In this document: in pieces, positions 25,461 through 35,625 of the stretch
How the letters are laid out: the number at the start of each line of letters is the position of its first letter
How positions within the stretch are numbered: the stretch's first letter is position 1
Source of the DNA: Nemertoderma westbladi
Lineage: Eukaryota > Xenacoelomorpha > Nemertodermatida > Nemertodermatidae
Assembly: GCA_032718475.1 (NCBI GenBank)
Contig: JAUCBJ010008293.1
Coordinates: 1-64,000 of the forward strand
Length of the DNA: 64,000 bases
Direction of reading: 5' to 3'
The notes under the pieces: model-generated
Databases searched by the model: none
Told to the model about the DNA's origin: nothing
Seen by the model: the letters and a program-made list of their open reading frames with translations, nothing else
Made by a program: the position numbers and the translations under genes

Positions 25461-26639
25461 GACAGAATTTAGAGATTACTAAAAGATTTGTTTTTGTTTC
25501 TTCATGCTTGTTCTTCGTTCATGGTTTTTATCACCATAATAAACTCACTACATTTTTATCAGGCTGTTCAACTAATACTCCAGATTGGCCTGCCTACTCT
25601 CTAAAAAAACCTATTGAAATCTATAAAACTTTTATCAACAACAATAAAATAACAATCTCAAATTGAAGAGATCCCCCAATACGCACCAATTATTAGAGTG
25701 GAATTACCACTGAAATATTACCCTATGGGTATCTGTGTGGGATTACTTTAAAATCCACCCGGTCCAATTGGTTGAATCGCAGGCGATAGGCGCCTGCCAT
25801 TGGTCAGTCTATTTTAGGAAAACCTCCCATATTTGGGAAGCATTGTATCTAGGAAACCGTTGGCATAGAATACTAAAAGCAATCGACTATCTAAAAAACT
25901 TGATAACAGAGACATCTGCTACAACCCCATATAATATCGCGGTACTAATAAGGTTAGGCGTAATTGAAGCGCAGTTTCGATGTGGGATGTGCGGGGGGGG
26001 GGGGGGGGTGTCAACGTACGGCGGGTGTTTATGTCATATACATTAACAAGTACACCATTACTTACAGTACAATATGTTGTACTTACAGTAGCCCTAATTA
26101 ACCGCATGTGTAAACTTTTAGGTTACATAGTTAGGTCTACTGCCTCGCGTGCATTATTAACATTTAAATTCATATAGTTTGCTTTTAACTTTAACTTCAT
26201 TTTATGACTGAACCCAGCGGTGCAATTTGTAAACAATTTGTAAAATCTGTAATAATGTGCAATTTTGTTTAAATTTAGAAGCCTCCGATAAGCAGGTTGG
26301 CCGGGTGTTTAATGCCACTTAATTAATATACATAACAATAAAAGCACTAAGCTAATTTCAGGTACCAGAGAGAGGTAGGGTATAATACAATTTTGGTTGT
26401 GATAATGTAGATGTCACCAACCAGTATCGAACTCGTTTGCGTATTGTACGTTTATAGCTGGTGTGAGGCGGTTGATAAGTTTAAGTACTGTGAGTTTTCT
26501 GTCGGGTCAATCCTTACAACAGCGTAATATTTTAGGTTTAGCGGTGAAAGGGTGTGGTGTGCTTGTTAGTGTGGGGTGTTTATCGAAATAGTGTGCTCCG
26601 ACTGAGGTTTTACCTGAAACTTGATTATTTTTGCGTATG
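25461..26639. other. No gene seen; G tract
   Basis: AT-rich sequence. A run of 16 G lies at 25993-26008. ORF 25735-26046 has no recognised motif. Confidence 0.45.
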
Positions 26640-26905
26640 GCATTGTGATGTGACATTATGCGTCCCCTCGTGTGAGAGAACGTTTATCCTATGTAGTCGT
26701 CGGTACAGTTGGTACATTCTATATGATACACTGTATTCTTATCAGTAGTGCAGTGAGTAGCCCCGTGGGAGTAAGCGTAACATTTGGTATTAGCCGGTGC
26801 TGGGCACCGCGGTGGATTTAGTTTCGATTTAATAAGGATGTTTCTCAGTTTTGGGCCTGTAGTTGACACCACCCCTGTGTTGTGCGCGAACGGTGAATTG
26901 TTGAT
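26640..26905 (-). pseudogene. Penelope-like element GIY-YIG fragment
   Basis: The minus strand encodes PKLRNILIKSKL, then NTKCYAYSHGATHCT, then NTVYHIECTNCTDDYIG. This is the order seen upstream of and inside the GIY-YIG endonuclease of Penelope-like retroelements (a VY..C..C...YIG core). A stop codon follows the YIG motif directly, and the expected R-x-x-EH continuation is degraded. No reverse transcriptase adjoins, so it is a dead fragment. The element's job would be target cleavage during retrotransposition. Confidence 0.7.
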
Positions 26906-27149
26906 AACTTATTTAACTTGTCTTAATATATTCTCGTTTATATATACGATACAAGTGGTTGGATATGGTTTATCGTGCTATGGGGAGTTACGGGGTTTAT
27001 GGTGCTACGGGGTGCTTGTGGGCGTGGGTGCTTTATTTATGTGATTCGTGTACCGCCGCGGCTCGGCTGGGGTTGTACTAAGGTGTATGGCGCCTTTAAG
27101 TGCTGTCCTAGCTGTAGGCCCTATTAATAATTGTTGTTTTACGGGGTAC

Positions 27150-28325
27150 TCCCAGATATTCCCATTGCCGATATCTCCTTTGCAGAAGTGAAGGCTGCTG
27201 CCAAGAGCATTAAGACCGATCGTGCCAGTGGATTATATGGTGTTTATTCCCCTTGAGGTCTTTAAAATACCTGAGTGTTTAAAGCTCATCTATCCCATCG
27301 TAGTAGACATGTACATAACAACAAGAGTCCCACAAGAAATGAAAACAAATAAGTTGATGCCAGTTCCCAAGAAGGGCAACCTAACACTCTATGGTTCTCT
27401 TCGGGGAATCTCATTAATCTCGATTGCTGCAAAGCTATACAATAGAATTCTATTAAATCGCATCAGAGATCCCATTGAGAGACTGGTCCGTGGAAATCAG
27501 AATGGGTTCCGTAAAGATCGTGGGACCATGTCGCCCACTTTGGCACTTAGAAGGATAATTGAAAGGTTATGAAAAAGAAAGACAGGCATCTGGCTGTTAT
27601 CTTTGTAAACATCTTCAAGGCCTTTGATTCAGTCTCTCGCTCACGTATGTTCAGCATACTTTCATTATATGGGATTCCTGATGAAATTATTGCAGCAATC
27701 AGATCAGTATAAGATGGTTCGACAACATTTGTGTCTACTGTTGATGGTGATACAGAACCATTTGAAGTATTATGGGGAGACCTCCAAGGAGACACACTTT
27801 CGCTATTCTTGTCCATAATTGTTGTTGGCAATGTTCTACGCATGTCCTTAGATCTTCATAATGATGATGGGGTGATGGTAACTCCACCTAATGGCTCCAG
27901 AAGTCGAGGAAATCCTGCCAAGTACCTAACTGATCTAGAGTTTGCTGATGACTTGGAGTACTCTCAGAATCATTAGAGGGAGCCCAACGGCTTCTCGGCT
28001 CATTGGAGCATGCTGCTTCTACTGTATGTTGGTCTTTTTATTAACTCCAAAAAGACCAAAATTTTGACAGTTAACTTTGTAAGTCCTTAGGAAATATCTG
28101 ATCGTATGTTCATGAGCTCAAAGGATGGTATGCCTGAGCATGTGGACGACTTCTATTACCTGGGTTCATGGATCCGGAAGTCAGGTGAGGACCTTCGAAT
28201 ACGTAAGGGAAAGGCATTAGGCTTTCCAGGATTTGGAAGTCACAGAGAATTAATCGGAAACTTAAGGTCCGATTATTTAGAGCAGCAGTAGTTCCAGTAC
28301 TCCTCTATGGGAGTCCATGCCGGGA
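27150..28325 (+). pseudogene. LINE reverse transcriptase, decayed copy
   Basis: A fragmented RT domain. Segments in different frames read MPVPKKGNL...LISIAAKLYNRILL (finger region), FVNIFKAFDSVSRSRMF (motif A, with D>N in the expected F-D-K-A-F-D), LQGDTLS (motif B, usually LQGDTLAP) and FADDLE (catalytic YADD/FADD). DFYYLGSWIRKSGEDLRIRK follows. Stops and frameshifts are frequent and the copy ends abruptly near 28325. The better-preserved relatives are at 30342-31476 and 49743-50328. It is an APE-type LINE by resemblance; the exact clade (RTE-like?) is unsure. Confidence 0.85.
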
Positions 28326-28491
28326 TCTAACTGCTAGTAGTAGACGTAATACATGTCGTAGAATTCATTCAAATATTACCAGAACAATAATGTTAAAAGG
28401 TACCGTAATAATAATATTACCAATTTAACTAGAGTACAAAGACAAGATAGATAGATATATGCCATTGGCTAGTTTTTGTATACTAAAATAA

Positions 28492-28505
28492 TTTATTTAT
28501 TTATT
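28492..28505 (-). promoter_or_regulatory. Poly(A) signals
   Basis: Overlapping AATAAA hexamers on the minus strand, about 90 bases past the stop codon of the TTLL gene at 28591. Confidence 0.5.
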
Positions 28506-28590
28506 ACATAAAAATATAAATGCCCGTAATTCTCTAAAACAATAAATATAATAATAATTTAATGTAAACAATTGCGGCACATAATAACAG

Positions 28591-29464
28591 CTAAGCACCA
28601 ATAAATAATACTTTCCAATCTCCCTTGTTTAGCGGCTGTGTCACCGGCAGACCCTCCCGTCGCCGTTCCCACACTCCCAACGTGAGGTCCAACGCCTCAC
28701 CCACCACTCGGGGGACCAGGTCTGCCAGCAGTTGGTAGTCTGTTGTGATAGAAGGGTTCGCATTGACTTCTATTAACCAGACACGGAGGTCCCTGTCGAC
28801 CATAAAATCGAATCCCAATAACTCGAAGTACCCTAGCTTGCGTTCCAATTTACCCGCCACAGAGTTAAACACGTGCAACATTATTACCCGTATCCTAGGA
28901 ATTAATTTATTTTTTACCCAATCGGTCCCTATTGTTTTACCTATTGTTGCATTCAAATACTCATTAAAATCTTCAAAAGACATTAGAGTTTCATCCTTTT
29001 TGCTGCAGAAATCTGGGTGTTTCATTTGCTGCAGTTGGTTATTTAAATGCACTATGTGATCTGACGTGTCATCCATTGTAAACTTCTTTAAAGCCAAACG
29101 AATATATCCCTCCCTCGAAAAGACGCAATACGGTTTCGCGCAAGCGATCAGCATGTATACCCTTATATCGGTTTTGCGACCGTGCACTAACAACGGATTC
29201 TCAATGTATCGTTGTATCACTCTGTTCAACAACCAACCTCTCCTCTCTGTTTCGTGTAGTTCTAGTCTTTCCTTGAACTCTAGAAGACTACTGACTAAAT
29301 ATATTCCTCTTCCCTGATTCATGCCCCCTGGTTTGGAGATCCATACTTCTCCCGTCTTGTAGTTTTTTATAAAGGCGGCTATTTCTCTTTGAGAACCCAA
29401 ATTGTGGGTTGTTTTAACAAATTCTGAAGAATGCATAATTTTTCTTCTTATTAACACATTTAAT
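28591..29464 (-). CDS. TTLL10-like tubulin ligase, terminal exon
   Basis: The exon opens after a clear 3' splice site (TATTATTTTACAG) and ends with a stop at 28591-28593. It encodes the ATP-grasp catalytic core of a tubulin tyrosine ligase-like protein. WISKPGGMNQGRGIYL is the nucleotide-binding K-P-G-rich loop. RKTDIRVYMLI is the RKFDxRVY motif. LLGFDFMVDRDLRVWLIEVN, continuing ANPS, holds the metal-binding Asp and the E-x-N pair. LLVHGRKTDIR and KLGYFELLG resemble TTLL10, the polyglycylase-group member, more than other TTLLs. The family adds amino acids to glutamate side chains of tubulin or other proteins, often in cilia. The first base completes the codon left open by the exon at 34043-34589, so the two exons splice in phase. 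All visible catalytic residues are present. Confidence 0.88.
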
Positions 29465-30341
29465 CTGTAAAATAATATCCATTTAATTAAAGATAAATTT
29501 TTCTAAGATTTACACATTGCTGAAAATAAAATAATAATATGTTGTTTTAAATCAATTAATTCTCAAAACACTAAACTTAAAAACAGTGTTTTATTCCACA
29601 AAATATGTCATTAAAAACAGACTTACAACTTTAAGTTTTAGGAATACTGTAGGCCTACTGTATAGATGGGTTTTTCTAAGGTGAACTAATTAACAGGTCA
29701 TGCAGCGAGTGGATTGCTGAAATTACGTGGGCCGATCTTTTCCATATTTATGGCACTTTTTTCATGATATTTTCTTAGAAACTTATTTTGTGCTACTTTG
29801 GTAAGGTGGATATGATAACTAGGATTCATAGCAATGTAATAAAATGTGTTTCTGGAATTTTTATCTTGTATTTGCCAAGGTAACCGGGTGCAAAGCTCAA
29901 AATTTGCGCGCCTGTATTTCAAGGCGGCAATGGATTCTTCCCTTGAGATTTGGTAGGTGATTAAAGGAAATAAAAGACTATCAAAATATTTAAGATATTA
30001 TTTGTTTACATTGCCGTTGCCATGGAAATAAGTATAATGAAAAATTTTAAAAATTGTCTACCAATTCTATAAAACACCATTTTTATTCGGATTGTCAGTC
30101 TAAATAATAAGTTAAATTGCCAACATTTTATTTTTAAATTCGTCAATTGTGAATCATATTTCTAAAAGTCAATATTTGCAAATAAACTAAACTGTCCAAT
30201 CAGAGAGCAATACCTGTTATAGCATGATTGTGACATTCCATAATATTAAATTTCGGTTAGCAATTATTAGAAATAAAGGACAATCACCAGGCATGTTTGT
30301 TGGAATTAATATAAGTTGTAAAATATAGTAGCCCAATTCTA

Positions 30342-31476
30342 CTACTAGGATCGGCATGCTGCATTGCAGCTGCATTTTTAAGAATGCTGTGCCGGCTTGT
30401 CAACAAAATTGCACCGCCACAACTCCCTATCACCCATGACATTTGCTAGATCATCCGCATCTTTATGGCCAGTGTCCTTTAAGATGCGTCTCAAGAAAGT
30501 CATGGGCTGTCCACCATGCTTATTCACTCCATGAGGCTGCCAAAGTACAAGATTATGCACTGGCTGGTCCTCACGGCGAAAGCAATGTCCTGCAAAGCGG
30601 AGGCGATTTTGTTCTAGTGTCAAGCTTGGGGGAACCAATGAGACACCTCCAATGTTATATAGTGTCTGGTTGGAGATGTGTGCATTGTACTTGACACAAT
30701 GTACCCGGCGTAGCATTCTTGTGAATGTGCCATCCAGAGATTTGGTGTCCTCAGCAGTTAGAGCCCAGCATGGACTCCCGTAGAGGAGTACTGGAACTAC
30801 TGCTGCTCTAAATAATCGGACCTTAAGTTTCCGATTAATTCTAGGTGACTTCCAAATCCTGGAAAGCCTATTCAAGGCTGCCCATGCCTTTCCCTTACGT
30901 ATTCGAAGGTCCTCACCTGACTTCCGGATCCATGATCCCAGGTAACAGAAGTCGTCCACATGCTCAAGCATACCATCCTTTGAGCTTATGCTCATCCGAT
31001 CAGAGACTTGCTGAGGACTTTCAAAGTTAACTGTCAGAATTTTGGTCTTTCTGGAGTTAATAAAAAGACCAACACTAGAAGCAGCATGTTCTAATGAGCT
31101 GAGGAGCCGCTGGGCTCCCTCTAATGATTCTGAGAGTACTCCTAAGTCATCAGCAAAGTCTAGATCAGTTAGGTACTTGGCAGCATTTCCTCGACTTCTG
31201 GAGCCAGTAGGTGGAGTTATCATCACCCCATCATCATTATGATGATCTAAGGACATGCGTAGAACATAGTCAACCACAATAATGAACAAGAATGGTGCAA
31301 GTGTGTCTCCTTGGAGGACGCCCCATAACACTTCAAATGGTTCTGTGTCACCGTCAACAGTAGACACAAATGTTGTCGAACCGTCGTATACTGATCTGAT
31401 TGCTGCAATAATTTCATCAGGAATCCCATATAATGAAAGTATGCTGAACATACGTGAGCGAGAGACTGAATCAAAG
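30342..31476 (-). mobile_element. LINE insertion with 11-bp duplication
   Basis: Flanked by identical GCCCAATTCTA at 30331-30341 and 31477-31487, a clean target-site duplication. The insert is 5'-truncated within the RT domain and ends at its 3' side with TGCAGCATGCCGATC followed by TAGTAGTAG-type sequence. The same 3' end occurs in the copy at 49743-50328. The intact frame and perfect duplication indicate a recent insertion by target-primed reverse transcription. Confidence 0.88.
30378..31451 (-). CDS. LINE reverse transcriptase, C-terminal 357 codons
   Basis: A single undamaged frame. It begins within the RT palm (MFSILSLYGIPDEIIAAIRS), has LQGDTLAPFLFIIVVDYVLR (motif B region), DLDFADDLGV (catalytic FADD, motif C) and KTKILTVNFE (motif D). 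The thumb/C-terminal part follows: FCYLGSWIRKSGEDLRIRKG, RLFRAAVVPVLLYGSPCWAL, FTRMLRRVHCVKYN and RLRFAGHCFRREDQPV. Motif A is lost to 5' truncation, so this copy cannot be active, but it reports the sequence of a recently active source element. The fit is to an APE-type LINE, plausibly RTE-like. Confidence 0.88.
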   Translation of the reverse strand: MFSILSLYGIPDEIIAAIRSVYDGSTTFVSTVDGDTEPFEVLWGVLQGDTLAPFLFIIVVDYVLRMSLDHHNDDGVMITPPTGSRSRGNAAKYLTDLDFADDLGVLSESLEGAQRLLSSLEHAASSVGLFINSRKTKILTVNFESPQQVSDRMSISSKDGMLEHVDDFCYLGSWIRKSGEDLRIRKGKAWAALNRLSRIWKSPRINRKLKVRLFRAAVVPVLLYGSPCWALTAEDTKSLDGTFTRMLRRVHCVKYNAHISNQTLYNIGGVSLVPPSLTLEQNRLRFAGHCFRREDQPVHNLVLWQPHGVNKHGGQPMTFLRRILKDTGHKDADDLANVMGDRELWRCNFVDKPAQHS

Positions 31477-31945
31477 GCCCAATTCTAGATGGCGGTCAAA
31501 ATGGGAAATTATCGTAATTCCCGTCACCATGAAAACGGGATTGAAAAAAAATTAAATTTTAAAATCTTTTGATAGACTTTTATTCCCTTTACTCATATAC
31601 CAATTCTCAAGAACAGAATCCATTGTCGTTTTGAATTACAGGCGCTCGAAATTTGAACTTTACACCCGGTTTCCTTGGCAACTACATACTGTACAAGCTA
31701 AAAATTCCAGACACACATTTTTTTATACATTGCAATGAATCCTAGTCATCATATGCACCTAACCAGAGTAGCACATTAGAAGTTTCTAAGGAAATATTAT
31801 GAAAATAGAGCCATAAATAGGGAAAAGACCCACCCACGCTATTTCAGCAATCCGCTCTCAGCATGACCTGTTACAGTATTTAGTACACCGTGGTTTTTAA
31901 CTATAAATGTGGAAGTGAAACAAATTCTTTAAAATGCAGATACCT

Positions 31946-32085
31946 GGGGGGGGGGGGGGGGGGGATATTCATGTCTCCAAGGGAATGTCGATGCAAATAA
32001 CTGCTGATTACTGTACTTACAAAATTTAACTGTAACCTGTTCTATCGATTGTTTATTGTTTTGGTTAGAATAACACACAAATCTG
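31946..32085 (-). repeat. Interspersed AACCAAAACAAT repeat, copy 2
   Basis: A 19-base G run (31946-31964) is followed by a segment whose minus strand reads GTTATTCTAACCAAAACAAT, ATAGAACAGGTTACAGTT and CAGCAGTTATTTGCATCGAC. It has the same order as the 53968-54100 copy, ending in a G/C homopolymer. Confidence 0.7.
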
Positions 32086-32645
32086 CTAACTGTTATTCCT
32101 AAAACTACTTTAATGCTTTAGACTTTAAACTTTAATGGACTAAGATTTCTTTTAATGGATTTATATAATTATTGTCCTTTATATGTCTGGCTATTACAGT
32201 ATAGTTACGCCAAATAATGTAATATGTAAAATGGAAACAAATGAATAAATGGATTTGTGAAGTTAAGACATGCATCTCCATTTGATTATTAGGTTTTCTG
32301 CTGCCGTATAATTTCATTATGATCGTGATGAGTGCTGGACTTTCGACGCAATAATAATTCTTTCCTCTCCAAATGCACCTAACCCTCCAGGGCTCCAGGG
32401 CTCCAGGGCTCCAGGCATACAACCCGCTGTTGACAGCGACTATCGCCAAAACAAATGAATTTATCTAATCATTTTTATTGATTTCTGTCAGCCAGACTAT
32501 TAATATCGATATTTTTTTGTTTCCAAATTCCAAAATTTTTTTAACACTCAAGGCATTCTATATTTATTATGAATGCTGTATTTATTAAATTCTTTGAGAG
32601 GGTGAATTATCTTATCGTGGATATAATGTGTCTGATGCGAGACAA

Positions 32646-32750
32646 GGGGGGGGGGGGGGGGGGGGTCTTAACGCAAATACCATTCCGGCGAAAAAATATG
32701 TCTTCGTAATGCTAAAATATCAAGGGAAAGGTGCAGGTGGCGCAGTGGCG
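32646..32750 (+). repeat. G-tract repeat, partial copy
   Basis: Twenty consecutive G (32646-32665), then TCTTAACGCAAATACCATTC and, further on, AAGGGAAAGGTGCAGG. It shares the CGCAAAT and GGAAAGG-GCAGG blocks with copies at 35465 and 38835, and runs straight into the 32755-33812 element. Confidence 0.55.
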
Positions 32751-32754
32751 GTAC

Positions 32755-33812
32755 GGCTAATGTCGCGTTACGGAAAGTCGCGTTACGGAAAGTCGCGTTA
32801 CGGCTAATTTTCAGAGTAGCCGTAACGCGACTTTGAAAGTCGCGGTACGGCTACAGTACTCAAGTCGCGTTACGGCTAATTGTCGCGTTACGGCTAATCT
32901 ATTGTCTTGGTTTTACAGAGGGAATCATTATCAATATTATTCTATGGTGTTTATACTGTACGTACAGATGAGGTTCGAAAAATTTAATAATTTTTTACAG
33001 CATGGAAGTATCCAGGGGGTCCTATTAATAATATATAAGTAATTATTAGTAAATATTTTAAATAAAAAAATTAATTTATTAATTATTGTATTATTATTGT
33101 TGTATTGAGTACCAGAGTACACAGTACCATAGTTATCTTGGTCGAAAGTATATCAGCATATTGCCGAAATATTGTACTTTGATCAAATAAAAATTATCTA
33201 AAACTAAAGCTCTTGAATTAGCCAGTCATCGCCAATGCAGCTGGACGGGGCCTGTACCTTCAAGTGGGTGATCCGCGACCAGAAGGACGGCCATTGCCTG
33301 CTTGTCAGTCCCCAAACAGAACGCCATATGGTCTAGGTAGCGAGCCAGAGCCAGGCGATCGTTAACAACATCGATATGAAGCAGAGGAATTTGTTCCATG
33401 AAACCATTCATTGCTTCTTTGGCTGCTATTATTGGCTGTAATCCGTATCTGTGCTTGAGGCTGTGACTAAGAATACCATAGAATACAATATTATATTGAA
33501 TGTGAGGTTGTCGAAGAACATACAGTATGAAAGAAGGTAAAATCCCCCACCCCCCCCCCCCCCCCTCCCGGATACTCCCATGCTGAAAAACATTAAAACA
33601 TTATTACGTTACATTTTTCGAACCTCATCTATACGTAAACAACATACATAGAGGCATGATAAACACTGCATTATTATATCATTATATTATTGATAATGAT
33701 TCCCTTTGTAAAACCAAGACAATAGATTAGCCGTAACGCGACCATTAGCCGTAACGCGAATTTTAGAGTAGCCGTACCGCGACTTTCAAAGTCGCGTTAC
33801 GGCTAATCTCTC
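32755..33812. mobile_element. Inverted-repeat element with TCGCGTTACGGCTAA ends
   Basis: Both ends carry copies of TCGCGTTACGGCTAA in direct and inverted orientation. Inside them is a longer shared arm: the left reads TAATCTATTGTCTTGGTTTT, GGAATCATTATCAATA and GATGAGGTTCGAAAAAT, and the right arm is the reverse complement (about 33555-33800). Arms of about 205-245 bp flank a 0.5-kb centre with a minus-strand ORF. A polypyrimidine-AG before CATGG(A/G)AGTATCC is kept in both arms. Confidence 0.75.
33226..33570 (-). CDS. Unassigned ORF inside inverted-repeat element
   Basis: About 110 codons open on the minus strand, from a G tract at 33550-33565 to a stop at 33226. Composition is protein-like: QYNIVFYGILSHSLKHRYGL, then AAKEAMNGFMEQIPLLHIDV, NDRLALARYLDHMAFCLGTD and AMAVLLVADHPLEG. 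No ATG lies near the 5' end; the first is at 33411. An AAG|GTACAG at the 3' side could be a splice donor. I do not recognise the family. It could be a captured host exon, the remnant of an element protein, or an alternative TTLL exon; the last is unlikely because it is out of phase. Confidence 0.4.
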   Translation of the reverse strand, partial: REGGGGGWGILPSFILYVLRQPHIQYNIVFYGILSHSLKHRYGLQPIIAAKEAMNGFMEQIPLLHIDVVNDRLALARYLDHMAFCLGTDKQAMAVLLVADHPLEGTGPVQLHWR

Positions 33813-33814
33813 AG

Positions 33815-33885
33815 CGACGACACCGTGCAGGTTACATTTTAGCAGGTTATATTGTATGTTATTCTAACCAAAACAATAAAGGGAG
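33815..33885 (+). repeat. Interspersed AACCAAAACAAT repeat, copy 3
   Basis: GTGCAGGTTACATTTTAGCA and TTATTCTAACCAAAACAATA, directly abutting the inverted-repeat element at 32755-33812. Confidence 0.6.
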
Positions 33886-34042
33886 AACTTTATTTTTTGA
33901 TTGTCACAAAGTAGTATTGGTATTATTAATACCTGGCCAAGCTGAATTAGGTCTACTAATACTCAAAATACTAAAACACTTAAATTTTGAACGAAATAAG
34001 CAATTCGAATAATTACTAATGTATTTAAATAACTAAAATTAC

Positions 34043-34589
34043 CTGTCGTAGGCTCTTAAGGTTTCTAGAAGTCCAGTTTTGCAGGTAATCTTCCCAATAT
34101 TAGGGAAGTGATTGACCAGCTGATTGCCCTCTAGGAACCGCGTGAAATCAAGACCCCGGGGCGACGCGGTCCATTTCAACCGAAACATCCCGCAATCTTT
34201 ATCCTCGTTGCGTCCCCATCCGTAACGTTCAAGTAACCTAGCAACCAACTTCCCATTATTCTGGGGTTGAACATAAAAGCAAGGCGGTGATTGGATACTT
34301 GCCCTGCGTCCAGCTCTGCTCCTCATACTACTTCTATAAGACGCTACCCAGACTGACCGACGTCCTGTCTGCAATTCAGACTCCTCATTAACACCTTTTG
34401 GAATAGATAAAACAGTGGCTTTTATTTTGGATCCGATCTCGAAGCTGTTATCCGACTTGCCACCATTCTCTATTGTCTTACCGGACACAATTGTATTTTC
34501 ATTCCCATTATTCTCTTCAATTCCAGTTGTAGTGGTGATATCTTCCATATCTCTGAATATATCATTATTTTTACGTCGACACAAATCAG
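34043..34589 (-). CDS. TTLL10-like tubulin ligase, N-terminal exon
   Basis: The exon is bounded by TTTTTTCAG before 34589 and a donor CAG|GTAATT after 34043. The first in-frame ATG is at 34548 (MEDITTTTGIEENNGNE), so either this exon holds the start or coding sequence continues upstream. A low-complexity, charged N-terminus precedes the conserved TTL N-domain. That domain reads PPCFYVQPQNNGKLVARLLE, then YGWGRNEDKD, FRLKWTASPRGLDF, EGNQLVNHFPNIGKITCKTG and LLETLRAYDR. The last blocks match the N-x-x-x-x-T-x-K-x-G-L signature of TTLL proteins, which helps bind the nucleotide and substrate. It leaves two bases of a codon that the exon ending at 28591 completes. Confidence 0.82.
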
Positions 34590-35464
34590 CTGAAAAAACT
34601 ATCCTGAAATTGCGCAGCTGCTTTATTATAAGTATGCCTAAAATATCTCCATTTAATAATTTATTTAATAATTAATTAAATATTCACATAAATTGAACCA
34701 AATATTTCTTAATTATCTTAAATGCTAGCTAGAGTGTTGGCATGCAAAAATGATCAAAATTAATTAAGTTAAATTTCGAATATTCATTTGTTCCATTTTT
34801 TTAAAATCTACTGTAGTACGCAAAATATTGAATAATACAGAATTTAAATATTGCTATTCTCTGTTACGAATATCATGCCGTGGTTAAGGTAGTTTAAAGG
34901 GGAGGAAAGCACTCGTCTATTTTATTTGCCACTCGCCTCTCTCGTTGACTATACTTTTACACAATAAAGTGCTTCTTTATTAAATGTGAGATAAATACAG
35001 ATAAATATAAATATAAACAGAGATAAATATAATGTTATATTAAATAGCTAATTGCTGTGAATATATTTATTACTGTAGTTCAATACTAAACAATTATTTA
35101 TTAGATTCCTGTAATAACCCAGTCAGTGAAATGTAATATCTGCAGAAATATTCTACAATTTTAATTCCGATTTGCAAAGATTTCATTTAAATATAGGCCA
35201 ACAATGAAATGTAGCTGCATACCTGTATATAAAATATTACAGTAAACTTATACCTATGTCACGAGCTGAATGTTAAACATACCATAATACTAGAATAGTG
35301 CCAGAAAGTGAATAACCTGGAATAATAGGTGAGGTATTAGTTTTATATTAGATCCCCTCCCTTTACACTTAATAGTTTACACTAAACAGCCTTGTAATAA
35401 TAATTTAATTGCCTGGTATGTAATAATATTGAAGTTGTACAAAGTTGAAACAATTCCAAGGGAT
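34590..35464. other. No gene seen
   Basis: AT-rich. It may contain the TTLL promoter or an upstream exon, but nothing can be pointed to. Confidence 0.45.
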
Positions 35465-35625
35465 ACAATTTCACAGGGCGGGGTGGGAGGGGGTGGGGGA
35501 TAACTGTCGCAAATCCCATCTAGCGAATCAATATCGGCCAAATATCAATGTTAATTATTATATCCATTAACGGAAAGGAGCAGGTTTCAGTAGCAGGTCA
35601 TTCTAACCAAAATAATAAGCGGGAG
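35465..35625 (+). repeat. Interspersed AACCAAAACAAT repeat, copy 4
   Basis: A G-rich tract (35475-35502), then TGTCGCAAATCCCATCTAGC, CATTAACGGAAAGGAGCAGG and CATTCTAACCAAAATAATAA. This is the most complete left half of the repeat in the window. Confidence 0.7.

Larger units (their letters stand above)
29691..31873. mobile_element. Foldback element with about 370-bp arms
   Basis: The left arm (29691 to about 30060) begins TAACAGGTCATGC. The right arm (about 31490-31873) is its diverged reverse complement, ending GCATGACCTGTTA. Both arms encode a related peptide, in opposite directions: YRRxxFELxTRxPWQ followed by NPSxHxHLTxVA and KFLRKY. The left copy is an open 74-codon ORF (29698-29922, minus); the right has stops and a frame change. 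A LINE has inserted in the centre. It may derive from an inverted duplication of one coding-like segment. Confidence 0.65.
29465..34042 (-). other. TTLL intron, about 4.6 kb
   Basis: Bounded by CAG|GTAATT at 34043/34042 and TTTTACAG at 29465. The upstream exon leaves two bases and the downstream exon begins with one, so the join is in frame. The intron holds the foldback element with its LINE insertion (29691-31873), a G-rich repeat copy, and the 32755-33812 element. Confidence 0.7.

Noticed and set aside
33226-33570. Alternative TTLL exon between the two assigned exons
   Set aside because: Its frame does not fit the 2+1 splice phase of the flanking exons and the sequence has no TTLL motif.
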